Origin: Tausonia pullulans | Taxonomy: Eukaryota > Basidiomycota > Tremellomycetes > Cystofilobasidiales > Mrakiaceae | Assembly: GCA_951802195.1 (NCBI GenBank) | Contig: OX637631.1 | Location: 682,001 to 746,000 of the forward strand | DNA: 64,000 nt | Direction of reading: 5' to 3' | Part shown: positions 21,417 to 33,235 of the stretch, in pieces | Layout of the letters: the number at the start of each line of letters is the position of its first letter | How positions within the stretch are numbered: position 1 is the stretch's first letter | Made by a program: the position numbers and the translations under genes | Notes under the pieces: generated by a model | What the model was told of the DNA's origin: nothing | The model's input: the letters and a program-made list of their open reading frames with translations, nothing else | The model's database searches: none

Positions 21417-24400
21417 ATGAGCCCCTTCTCGTGTCCCAAGGGCCAGGAGATCTGGGACGGCGTTGACTTCTCGCCCTGCTTCAAGGACAGGTCAGTCTGC
21501 TTTCGTCCAACCCTTAAGCATACATCCCTGTCTCGACGGCCTCGTCCGCTTCATCGACGCCAGCTTCTTCTTTCTCCCTTTGGCCCACACATAACCCCTC
21601 GCCCACACACCTATTGACCATGGCCCCTCTCTCACCAGAATTCTCGGCACGCTTTTCCCGCTCGTCCTTGTCGTGCTCTCGTCCGTCGTCCTCCTCAGCC
21701 ATACCCTCTACAACGCTTTGTCTGCCCGCTTCTCCTCGCCGCCCGTCCAACTCCCGACCCTCGAGGACGAGACCAACCATCCTGCCCACCACGTCGACGA
21801 CTCCATCTCCCCGAGGCACCTCGAGAACACCGTCATCCGGGACGCCGCGCTCGCCGGGTTCGGTGCCGAGCCGGAGGAGCCTCGCTCGTTCGTCGAGAAG
21901 CTCGCCGGCTTCCTCGCTCTCGCCCTCCTCGTCGGACTCCTCGGTGTCGAGCTCGCGAGGGCCGTCCAACTTTCGTCTATCCCCCAACGGACGACCTTTT
22001 CCGGAGGACTCGCGTTCGCCGCATACCTCGTCCTCCTTGCGGCACTTGCTGTCCGGCGCAAGGTCGCCTATCGTCTCTTTGGCATCGAACCCGGAGCCCT
22101 CGAAGCTCATCGCATCTCGCTCGAGGCCGTCTACCTTGTCCTGTCGCTTGTCAGCTTCCGGTCGGCTCTCATCGCTCCTAAGGCGAAGGGAAACTTACTC
22201 AACCTCGACGCCGTGGCATCGGCGCTCGTCTTTGCCGTATTACTCGTCGATACGCTCGTCCCGTACAGGTCCCAGCTTGACGGCGCGCTCGCGGGCCACT
22301 ACGCTCGTGGTCGTTTCTTCCCGCGGGCCGATAAGGGCGATGAGTCGGTGAACGCCAATGGATCTTCGTCGACATCGGCTCCTTTCAAGAGGCCTCCGAC
22401 GATCGAGGAGCCGAGGTCCCTCGCCGGGCGTGCGCTCTTCAGCTACCTCAACGCGCCCATTTATCGTCACTTTTTCACCCCGATTGAGGAGAAGGATATC
22501 CCTGCACTGAGGGAGGACGATCAGACGGCCTCTGTCGTCGGTGGATGGGTGCGTGATGTATGGCTCTCGCATTCTATGTCTACGACTGATCGATAAGTTT
22601 CACCCTAAACAGCGCGAATTCATGGAGCGCGAGCGTCGGGGACTTAATAATAAGAACCAGCTGGGCGACACGTCGACCGGCAGTCTCAGCTGGAAGTTGC
22701 TCGTCTACTTCAAGGGCTACTTCGCTCTCCAGGCCGTGCGTGACGTATCACTCCTGCTCTCAAATCCAGAAGCATTATTTGCTGACCAGTCCTCGCTCCA
22801 CAGTTCTGGTCCGCGGTATTTGTCCTTGCGACATACCTCGCCCCGCTCACCCTCAAGCTCATCCTCGAGTTTATCGCCTACCGCAAGCTTTCTTTAGAGG
22901 ATCCGGAGACGTACCCGCCCAAGCCAAACCACCTCGCGTTCACCTATGTCGCCGTCATGTTCCTCGGCCAGGTCGTCGCCTCCGTCTCGCACGGGTATGC
23001 CCTCTGGCTCGGTCGCAGGGTGAGCTTGCCGAGTCGGTACAGCCATATCTACGCATTTGGCGCTCACGCTGCCCTTGTTTCCAGATCTGCGTTCGTCTTC
23101 GCGCCATCATCATCACCGAGGTCTTCACCAAGGCTCTCCGTCGGACCGACTCGGCGAAGGCCGCCAAGGCACTCACCGGCGTTGCTGCTTCGTTCAACGC
23201 GCTCGACGCTGCCCCGGATCAGATGAACGCCGAGCAGGACCAGGCGAACAAGGCCGACGGTGCTGCTCCTGTCGAAGAAGGCGTTAAGAAGGACGGGCAG
23301 GCGGCCAAGGATGAGGCGAGCGAGGGAAAGATTCTCAATCTCGTCTCCGTTGATGCCTTTTCCGTCAGTGAGATCGCAGCCTACCTGCTTTGTGAGTCTC
23401 CTCACCCGTGGTTGAGTCCCTCTTCTCGCGGTGCTCTCTGACGCGATCTTCTCCGTTCAGACATTTTCCCGGAGTGCCCTCTGAGTATCGGCCTATCGAT
23501 TTACTTCCTCTGGCGTCTCCTCGGCTGGTCGGCCATCGTTGGTGTCGCGACGCTCGTCGCGCTACTCCCGCTGCAACTCTACCTCTCCAAGCTCTTTGTT
23601 CGGGTCCAGAAGGATGTCAGTGGACTGCACGTTGTACAGTCTGAGCGAAGACTAACTTGAACGACTGCACTTTCAGCTTCTCGTTGCTACTGATGCTCGT
23701 CTTGACCTTGCAACCGAAGTGTAAGCAAGCAGCCAAATATGTCTAGAGGTCCAGCCAATCCTTCTCGCTGATGTCGCCACCATCACCGCAGCCTCTCCAC
23801 CATCCGGCTCGTCAAATTCAACGCCTGGGAGTCCAAGTTCATGGACCGGATGCAGGCTACGCGCAAAAAGGAGCTCAGGCTCCTTGCCCGTCGCTTCTTC
23901 GTCTGGACCCTCCAGGGCGTCCTTTCGTGGGGCACCCCTTGCTGCGTCACGGTTGTCTGCTTCGCATTCCATACCCAGATATTCCACGCGCCGATGCCAA
24001 CGGAGACAGCCTTCACCGCGCTCGCCCTCTTCAACGTTGGTGACCTTATTTGCATCAGACTCGCCGTGGGTCTTGAGCTGATTTCCTTCATGTCATTTCC
24101 AGATGCTCCGTTCGCCTCTCGAGGCTCTCACTGATGTACGCTTCTTCGCTCTCCGAATTCTGTAGGTCCGTGGCTACGAACTGACGCTCTCTCTTGTTCA
24201 GATGATCGCCCACGTCCTCTCCGCTCACGTCTCCTGCAAACGCGTTGAGCAGTGTCAGTCTTTGATTTCTCTTGAGTTCCATGCGCACCACCTGACGCGT
24301 CACCTCTATACCAGTCCTCGCCCAACCCGAGACCGCCAAGTACACCAACCTGACTGTCAGCGCCGGCCCCTCGGAGCCCAAGATCGGTTTCTCTGGCGCG

Positions 24401-27400
24401 ACGCTCTCATACGCGACTGAGGACGAGCTAGCACAAGATGAAACGCTCTTCTGCCTTAAGAACCTCAACCTCTCGTTCCCGGAAAAGGAGCTCTCCATCA
24501 TTGCCGGATCCGTCGGTAGCGGCAAGGTAGGCCTCCATGTTGCCTCAAATGATCAATGGGCACAGCTGATCAGCTGCGAGTCACAGACGACCCTTCTTCT
24601 CTCGCTTCTCGGCGAGACGACCGTCCTTTCGGGCAAGATCTACATGCACTCGCACTTCTCCCGCAACACGGCCCCGCTTGACCCCGTCACAGGTCTCTCT
24701 AAGACGGTCGCGTACTGCTCGCAGCAGCCCTGGCTCGTCGGAGCGTCCATCCGGGAGAACATCGTCTTTGGCTCGCCTTGGGACGAGAAGCGCTACAAGG
24801 ATACTGTCTTGGCCTGCCAGCTCGAGCGCGACCTTGAGATATTCGAGCTGGGGGATGAGACCGAAGTCGGAGAGAAGGGTACCGCCTGCAGTGGAGGACA
24901 AAAGGCCCGTATTGCCCTCGCTCGTGCTGTTTACTCGCGCTCGGAGACTGTCATTCTTGGTATGTCGTCGAACCTTCTGATTGTGAGCGCCAGCGCTTAT
25001 TAGCTCCCTCATCGCAGACGACGTCCTTTCCGCTGTCGATGCACACACGGCTCGCTACCTCTACCAGCGCTGTCTTAAGGTGGGGCTCGCAATGCGACCT
25101 GTTGACAATCCTGACCGTCACTGACATCTTGTTCGTGCATGTTAGGGACCTCTCCTTGCTGGCCGAACCGTTATCCTCGTCACTCACGCCGTCGGCCTCT
25201 GCCTCCCCGGCGCTGCTTACGCCGTGAGTTGATCGATCACTCCTCAACGCAAAATATGTTGCTTACCTTAGCTCCTCCTCCTAGGCTGTCCTCGACAATG
25301 GGTCTGTTACGGCCTCTGGTTCTCCGGCTGATATTCGCAAGTCCGGTGTCCTCGCCGAGGACGCCTTGGTCGACAGTGGCGCAGATGATGACGAGCACCA
25401 TCATCAGCCCGCTGTTGCGCTCGAGACGGAGATCGAGGAGATCGCTGCCCCCGATGGAGCTCTTGATGCTGAGGAAGCTAGGAAAGCTCAGGAGAAGAGA
25501 GCGGCGAAGAAGCTCGTCAAGGAGGAAACCAGCGCCACGGGCGGGTGGGTCTTTTCGTCAGCCTACACCTGTGCGTCTCCGAAAACCCACTGACATCATC
25601 TTTCCCATGAAGTGTTTCGCTCGACGTTTACAAGCTCTACATTGCTGCCATGGGAACTTACGGTAAGCAGTAGCATGTTGACGCTCTTTCTAGCCGTTCC
25701 TACAATTTTGACGGGACTGCCCCTTCCGATAGTGTTCTGGGCAATCCTCGTCATCCTCTTTTTAGGTTCGCAGGGCATCCAAGTCGAGACTAACGTCTGG
25801 ATCCGAAAATGGGCAAAAACGTACGACAGGTCAGCGTCTCGAGAGCTGTCGCGCATCAACCTCCTCTCCTTCGCCCTTAGCCCTCTTCAACATCTCGCCC
25901 AGCTCAACGGCAGCGGCGCCGACAACAGTCAGGCCATGTTTGGTGTCGTCTCCGCCGCCGCGGGCCCGTCGCAGGACAGCACGAGATATTACCTAACCGT
26001 TTACGTCCTCATCTCGATTGCGTACATGGTCTCGATCGCCGTTCGCATGTCTTGGCTCTTCCTCGGTAGTCTTCGTGCTAGTCGGACCCTCTATGAACAG
26101 CTGCTCCATCGCGTCCTTCATGCCCGGGTCCGGTTCTTCGACTCGACGCCGTCTGGTCGCATCCTCAACCGCCTTTCCAAGGACATTCAGCAGGTCGACC
26201 AAGAGGCCGCCCCCGTTGTCATGTACCTCATCACTTCAATTCTCTCCTCGTTCGCCGTCCTCCTTGTTATCTCTCTTGCGACGCCGGCCTTCATCTTTGG
26301 GGCTATTGTCGTTGTCATGTATGTTTATCACGTTTTTCCTGCCTTCTGTCGTCTGGAGACTGATCTCCTGACTTGGAACGGCCCTCAGCCTGTATTGGGT
26401 AATCGGCGCCGCCTATCTAGCCATCTCTCGCCAGCTCAAGCGTATTGAGGCGAGCCGCTTCAATTCTTAGCTGCCAAGCTCAATCTGACAACGCTTTCTT
26501 CCTCTACAGAGTGTCTCGCGGTCGCCCATATACGTCACCTTCGCCGAGGTCCTTAACGGAATGACCTCCATCCGCGCTTACGGCGACTCGGCTCGGTTCA
26601 CCAAGCAATGCCTCGACCTCATCGACAACAACAAGTGAGCCTGAGTTGACGCTGTGACACCCCGTCTCTCAAGGACGGCGACTGATCCGCGATCGGCCGG
26701 TTTAGTGCGCCCTTCCTTCTCCTCTGGCAGACCAACCGCTGGCTTTCGATCTACTGTGACGTCACAGGTGCCCTCGTCGCCCTCTTCGCGGCGACTTTCA
26801 TCCTGCTCAACCCGACCCTCAACGCGGGAATCGCTGGTCTTTCGCTGGTGTGTCAGCTGCGCCATCATAATTTTGAACAGCTTGCCAACTGACACGACCC
26901 CCCCTCTCAGTCCTACGCCATCACCTTTACCGACTATGTCCTCTGGGTCGTCCGAATGTATAGTGCCCTCGAGATCAACCTGAACTCCGGTGCGTCTTGT
27001 TGCGAGCATGTGAAACTAAATCAAAGCTCACATTGTCCTATTTCATATAGTCGAGCGTATCCGCGAGTACCTCGTTCTCGAGCCCGAGGAGGCCGTGGAC
27101 GCCAAGGGCATCGAGCCCCCAGCCCACTGGCCCTCGCGCGATGGCAAGATCGAGGTCCAGGGTCTCACCGCGCGTTACGCCCCCGAGATGGACCCGGTCC
27201 TCAAGGATGTGACGTTCACAGTTCTGCCTAGAGAGAAGATTGGCATCTGTGGACGGACCGGAAGTGGCAAGAGCACTCTGGCGCTCACGTTCTTCCGGTT
27301 CATGGAGGCGGACAGCGGTGAGCCTTTTCTTCAGCTTCTCCCTGAGGAAAGGAAGCGTTCCTGAAGTCTGATGTCCACTTTACTCCCAGGCTTGATCAAA

Positions 27401-28420
27401 ATTGACGGACTTGACATTGCCAAGATGTCTCTCTCGACACTCCGCGACAGACTGACAATCATCCCTCAAGAGGCGCAGCTCACATCGGGGACCATCAGGG
27501 ACAACCTTGATCCGTTCAACCGTGTGTCCCGTCTTTCGGAACCTCACATGTGTCTCGCTGACTTGCGCCTTTCGCGGTTTTGCAGAACACGAGGACGCCG
27601 ACATCTGGGAGGCGCTCATCGCCGTAAGGATGGCGTCATGGTCGACTCCTGCCGCCTCGCGGGTCGTCAGCCGCGCACCTTCGCGCTCAAACTCGGTGGC
27701 GGACGTAGCGGCGCTCGGCGATGGAGCGAGCGCGGCCGTGTCGGAGTCCGAGTTCAGCCAGGTGGTGCGTTGTATTCTTGACCTGCTGGCACTTGAGCTT
27801 CTCGCTGAGTTTCGTGCTGCCCTCAATCAGACGTCGCTCCAGGACGGTGTCGCCACCGGAGGCAAAAACTTCAGCTCGGGCCAGCGACAGCTTCTGGCCT
27901 TAGCTCGCGGTCTCCTTAAGCTCAAGAGCTCCTCGATCCTCATCCTCGATGAGTCGACGGCCAACCTTGGTGAGCAGTCGGCTGGATGCGACGTCTGGTC
28001 CATTTCGACTGCTGACGACCTACCCTCCGTCCTTTCCCTAGACCACGCCTCGGATGCTGCCATCCAGGAGGTCCTTCGCGAGAAGCTCGGCGACGTAACG
28101 ATGTTGGTAGTCGCTCACAGACTCCGTACTGTCATCGAATGCGACAAAATCCTCGTCCTCGACGCCGGAAGGGTGAGTTATGCTCGCTTGTGTGCTTGTT
28201 TTTGCTTACCCTTGCGCGGGTTTGCTGACCATTTTCCATATTCGACCCTCTGCGACCGACAACCGACCAGGTTGTCGAGTTCGGCGCCCCCGTTGAACTC
28301 ATGGCGAAGGATGGAGGTTCCTTCCGTCAGCTCTGCGAGCGCTCGGGCGAGATGGCCGTCCTCCAAGAGATGAGTCAGGCGGCGCACCAGGCGCGCCTGG
28401 ACAAAACGGAGCAGCGCTAG
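21417..28420 (+). CDS. ABC transporter, subfamily C (MRP-type, full length)
   Basis: Membrane ATP-driven exporter of the ABCC family, probably vacuolar or plasma-membrane and moving glutathione conjugates or organic anions (family knowledge). The ATG at 21417 gives [20 protein letters not shown], typical of the ABCC N-terminus, followed by hydrophobic TMD0 helices ([20 protein letters not shown] and more). About twenty short introns interrupt it. NBD1 has Walker [17 protein letters not shown] split by an intron near 24526, Q-loop YCSQQPW, signature [16 protein letters not shown] and Walker [15 protein letters not shown], where Asp replaces the catalytic Glu as is usual for ABCC NBD1. A charged linker ([18 protein letters not shown]) leads to TMD2 ([19 protein letters not shown]). 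NBD2 has [58 protein letters not shown] and VVAHRL. About 50 Ser/Ala-rich residues are inserted before the NBD2 signature. Stop TAG 28418-28420. Confidence 0.92.
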
Positions 28421-28493
28421 ACGAGATGAGCCATGAATTTTCCAGAACAAAACAACTTCCCGTCACACTCTCCCCCTCTCACATCACTTGTAG

Positions 28494-31400
28494 AGGAGGA
28501 CCTCCTTGCCCGCCCCGACAGCCACGACCCGGGCTTGGCCGGCCTCGAGGATCGAGCCATGCTCGACGGCGACCCAGTCAGTCGAGTCCGCAGGGCCCTC
28601 GAGTCCAAGCATCTTCTCGAGCGCGACCGTGGCGAAAGAGAGAAGGTCAAGTGTCGAGTAGGGGGCGTCGACCGAGTCCGTCTTCGCCTGATGAAACGTG
28701 AGCGAAAGTAGTCAGACGGGGTGAGCGTGGCGACGTGAGCGCATGCCCAAATTTACCATGGCAACCTCCCAGCGGGTCTGACCCGCCATGAAATGCATAA
28801 AGGGGTTGGTTCCGATAGCGACGTTCTGGAAACACAGGCGAGAGTTAGATGAATGCTCTGTACCGCATTGGCAATACTCTCAACGCACGACGCCAGCCTG
28901 GTGGAGGACGGAAAGTCCCGTCTCCTTGCTGAGAGGAGCGCCGGGGAGACTTGAGGAAATGAAGCTGGGTCAGCCTCCATGACGAGCGACCCACTGCAAA
29001 AGTTGCTACTCACACTCGGACCTGGTCCCAGCTCTCGGGGAAGCCTCGAACAGGCGCGAGGATGACGCCGGCATTGGCGGCCGCAATCTCGTTGGCGAGA
29101 AGGTAAGCTTCGGCGGCACCGTTGAAGACCCAGCGCTGCTCCTTGCCGTGAAGCTTCTCTGACTCAGCCTTGAGCTCGAGAAGGGAAGCGATCTGGAGGG
29201 ACCATCAGCGGTCAACAAGGTCAGTCAGAGATCGGAGTACGGGCGACGAAGGATTTGACGTGCCTGGTCGGCGGAGTGCACGGTAAAGATCACCGCCTGC
29301 TCGCCCTTGACGATCTCTCCAAAGGCTTCCTCAACGGGAGTTCCCTTTTCGGGCTTGCGCTCGAGTAGGCTGCGGACCAGGGCGATCTGCGTCGAGATGG
29401 CTGCGCCTCCCTCTCCGTGTCCGATGTGGACGGCAAGACCGGCACGGCGCGAGAGGATGGCACCAGCAGCGAGGCGGTGAGGAGCAGCGAGCGAGATGAA
29501 GGTCGTGTAGCCCTTAACGAGGTCGCTGGAGGAGATCGGGTAGCTGATGGACTTGGTGACCCCTGCACGGAGGTCGACGAGCTTGAAGAGATGGCATGAT
29601 CAGTCAATCAGTCTGAGAAGCTACGGAAGGAGTCCATGTACCATTTCTTTGCCGCCAAATGCGAGACCGTCCGCCGCCTGGGTGAGGACACCGGTCGGGA
29701 GCTTACCCGCGCCGGGCCCGGCGTCCTCGCCCATGTCTCCCGTGCTCGGCTCGAAATCGCTAAAGGAATGTTCGGGGTAAATGGAGGGGTACTATTCAGG
29801 ACACTACTGCAACGTACATCTCTCCGAGACCGATTCCGGCGCTGCGTGAGCAGATTAGGGAGAGTTTAGTTGAGCGAGGACTTTGAAAGGGGCTGAAAAA
29901 GACCCACGAACCCGAACGAGGTCAGACCAGGGCCGATTGATCCACCCTTGAGGTCTATGACCGGAGCGCCAGCAAACGAAGCGTCGAGGGTGGCGAGGTC
30001 CTCTCCGACATGATCAATCCGGCCGTCCTCAACGACGACGTAGGTCTCCTCGCTGGCGACCTTAGATGACATAGCTCCAAGAAGCTCCTTGAGCTTTCCA
30101 CCCCGGCGGACAATGACTGAGGAAACATTGACGAATACGGCCTTGCCAACGCGAGAATTGGGGTTCAGGTCTGGCTCGCCTTTGGAGGCGATGACTTCCT
30201 TGCGTTCGGTAGCGTAGTCGGCTGAGGCGGGGACGACCTGATCCTCGGCGGGGCGGGAGACAATGGCCGGATTGGCGAGCTGGGGGATACCGTCGATGAA
30301 GACCTGGGAAGGTGTCGCGCCGAGAGTGAGTGGGTGGGATTGCCAGATGGCGATATCTGCCAGGCGAAGCGGACGTCAGAATTGTAAGACTCATCCGATG
30401 TTGACTAAGGGGTCTGGATCACCAGCATCGTGGCCCTTGCGGAGGTACCCGACACGGTGGGCTTTGCCAATGAGTGTGGCAGGGACCGTCGTGACTGAGG
30501 AAAGGGCGAGGTTGGCTGGTAAAGAGGGAAACGGTCAGCAACATTGATAAGATACAGCGATAACATCTTCGCTCGCCCTCAAGACCGTAATGGTGGGCCT
30601 GAACGGCCTCGTGTAGGACGTAGCGAGAGTTGATCCCAGGGTGGTCCGACTGGGGATGCAATAGGGTGATCAACTCAACAAGCAAAGGAGGGTAAAATCG
30701 GGGCGTTCCACGACACACCTTCATCGCAACCTGGATGCCAGCGTCCGCCAGAATCTTGGGAGCCTGTGTCGAGTGCCTGTATGCCTCAGACTTGTACCGG
30801 GAAAACGCGGCAAAGATGGCTGCACCCGGCGGTCCACCCCACATCTTCTTCAGAAGATCGGGAACAAGATGCGCCTCGTGGGCGTGGTGGATGGCAGACA
30901 CGTGGAACTTGAACTCTTGGGTAAGACGGACTAGAGCATCGAAGTCGGTGGTCGTGTAAGAGTGGGCGTTGACTGAAGGTAGGGCAAGGGTAGATCAGCA
31001 ATTAGCGAGGATTGTCAAGGGCCATGGAAACGAGAAGACGAACCAAGAACCTTTCCACGGAGGACATCGACCTGAGGATGAAACCGTCAGGGGTTCGCTT
31101 CTTACCTGCTATCTGTATAAATGCCACTTACCAGAGCCTCGAGCCGAAGAGGACTCTCGGGGTACTTGCCGAGCGACGTGTCGCCGTCATTGGCCTTGAC
31201 ACACCAGTCGTCCTGAAAAACCTTGACTAGACGAGCCTGCTCATATATGTTACGCAAGTCCCAGAGACTTCGGAATGGGTCAAGAGTCAACGCGAGAGAG
31301 AGACTAAGTGACCTGGCTAGGACCCTCACCTGTCCATGCGGGTCTGTCCCCAGACGCGAGATGGATTCTCTCCGCTGCGATAACCGAAAGGTGAGCCTTC

Positions 31401-32639
31401 TCCAGTATTTCAAACAAAGGTGAGAGTGCATCATCGTACAAGGCATGCTTCATGTGGCGGAAATGGTTCGTCCTTTGATGCAAGGAGCTGTCAGTCAGAG
31501 ATCCATCTGCCTATCTCGTCCCAATTGCTAAGCACCGGTTTCCGTGGACGTCGAAGGGCGCCTCAAGTACAAGCGATGATACGCTATTGTCTTCGGTAGG
31601 ACGAAGCTTGAACACGAAAGCCTGGCCTGCAAATGCAGTGGAACGTCAGGGCCCGACGCACTGGATGATCCGGCAGAGAGGAATGCTCTTGGGGCGCACC
31701 ACCGATGCTGTCTGCCGACCCGGGCAGAATGAGCGTCGTAGTGACACCTCCAGAGATAATAAGGCGGAAGCCGAGATCATGGGTGTTGATCCCGTCCAGG
31801 GAGCGCAGCTGGAGGAACGACCGCTCGCCCGATGTCAATTCCTAGTCGCACGCATGCAGATAGAACAGGGGTAGTGCTCACGTAGGGATTTGTGTTGGAT
31901 TTCAATGAGTTGCCGTCGCTAGTGCCGCCGAGAGCGGGGGCACCCTCGACTCCAGCGTGAGAGTGCATGTCGACCTGTTTGTTTGACGTGAAGGGTTAGA
32001 TTCATGACATGGCGTATGGCTCGTCGCCACAGGCATGGGTAAATTGGCTAACGATTCCGGGAGTAACCCAGGCTCCAAAAGCATCCAAGATCTGTAAATT
32101 CGAGAGTCACATTCAGCAGAACATCCGTGCAGCGACGTAAGCGAGCAAGGGCAGGCGCGCACGTCGTAGTCGAGACCCTTGAGGGCGTCCTTGCCCACAG
32201 AGCCAACGGCCTTGATGATACCGCCATCAAGGAGCAGGTCTGACGACTCTAGAACCTCGTTACCCATGTCCTCGCCCGTCCAGATGGTCGCGTTTCGAAT
32301 GAGGACAGCCTTAGTGCCTGGGACGAACCGGTCGGACGTCGTCCTGTCGCCAAAGTCCGCCGGCGGGCCAGGTTGATGGGCGTTGTCCCGGCATGACCTG
32401 AGGCCACCCTGGACATGGCTAGGGGTGGGGGGCCTCGGGAACGGGAAGGAGCTCGAGAAGGCTGATGTGTAGAGGAGGGCGGGGGCCGCGAGGCAGAGCG
32501 CCGTGAAGGAGGCCGTTCGGAGGAGCGAGTTGGACGGGCGAGGGCGCTGGGCCTCGAGCTCTGGGTAATAATTCGCCGGAGGAGAATAAGCTTGGGAAGC
32601 GGCTATCCCGTTCTTGCGAGATCGGAGCGAGGGATCCAT
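28494..32639 (-). CDS. Membrane-anchored amidohydrolase with tandem domains
   Basis: Metal-dependent hydrolase of the amidohydrolase superfamily (imidazolonepropionase/amidohydrolase-3 type). From ATG 32639 a cytosolic Arg-rich start (MDPSLRSRKNGIAASQ) precedes one hydrophobic segment (RTASFTALCLAAPALLYTSA, residues about 40-60), suggesting a type II membrane protein with a lumenal or extracellular enzyme domain. Domain 1 shows the beta-composite start VLIRNATIWTGE, metal motif MHSHAGVEGAP (H-x-H), HDLGFRLIISGGVTTTLILP, AIHHAHEAHLVPD, KSDHPGINSRYVLHEAVQAH (metal Asp) and DADIAIWQSHPLTLGATPSQ. A second unit then begins with VVVEDGRIDHVGEDL and VIDLKGGSIGPGLTSFG, where the H-x-H is missing, and runs to GKEVLLYK with stop at 28494-28496. 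About fifteen introns are present. The substrate is unknown. It ends 73 bp from the ABCC stop, tail to tail. Confidence 0.85.
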
Positions 32640-33235
32640 GGTGGGCGTGAAGTCGATGATGGCTTTTGCGGGAGGATGGATGAGGAATAGCCAACCTCAG
32701 CCTTCCAGCCATCGCTTCGCAGGAGACCGAAGGGCGAAGAAGCACGCGAGGCTTCCCCTCCATGCGGCCACATGCGTTGATTTGTCGACAGCCTTAAGCG
32801 ATGATTGCCGTTGACAAGCGGTTGCTCCGCTCCGCTCTCACGAGGCGAAGAAACTTCCAGATGGTCCCGTCGATGGCAGCAAACTCGCGAGAAGATCGAG
32901 GTCGTAGCATGAGGCGATGAGCTAACCTGGGAAGTGCATCTCCATCCGAGCCGGGTTCCGTCATCCTTGGATCAGTACTAAGTCCTTATGGTCAAAAAAA
33001 TCTGTGCCGCTCCTCGGTCTCGGTGATGGGATGACAAAGATGGGGGTCTACGCAGTCAGGAAGCGATCGTCACTTCTCGTTTAATGTAAGATCAGTCGCG
33101 TCGGGCAGTCGCGTCGGGCAATCGCGCCCGGCAGTCGCGTCGAAACCGTCATCCGCTTTCTCTCGCATTTTCTCCCAACCTCTACCACCAGACCCCAGCG
33201 CGAACTTAAGCGTCACCACTACCGACCCTATTCAG
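32640..33235. promoter_or_regulatory. Divergent promoter (amidohydrolase / acyltransferase)
   Basis: 596 bp between two divergent starts, so it probably drives both genes. It holds four 13-bp tandem units (listed separately) about 90 bp upstream of the + strand ATG. Confidence 0.5.
33093..33144 (+). repeat. Four tandem 13-bp units in the divergent promoter
   Basis: Two perfect units CAGTCGCGTCGGG (33093-33105, 33106-33118), a degenerate unit CAATCGCGCCCGG (33119-33131) and a partial one CAGTCGCGTCGAA (33132-33144). The shared core is TCGCG, mostly TCGCGTCG. Position and spacing suggest a factor-binding array, but no known site is identified. Confidence 0.75.
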
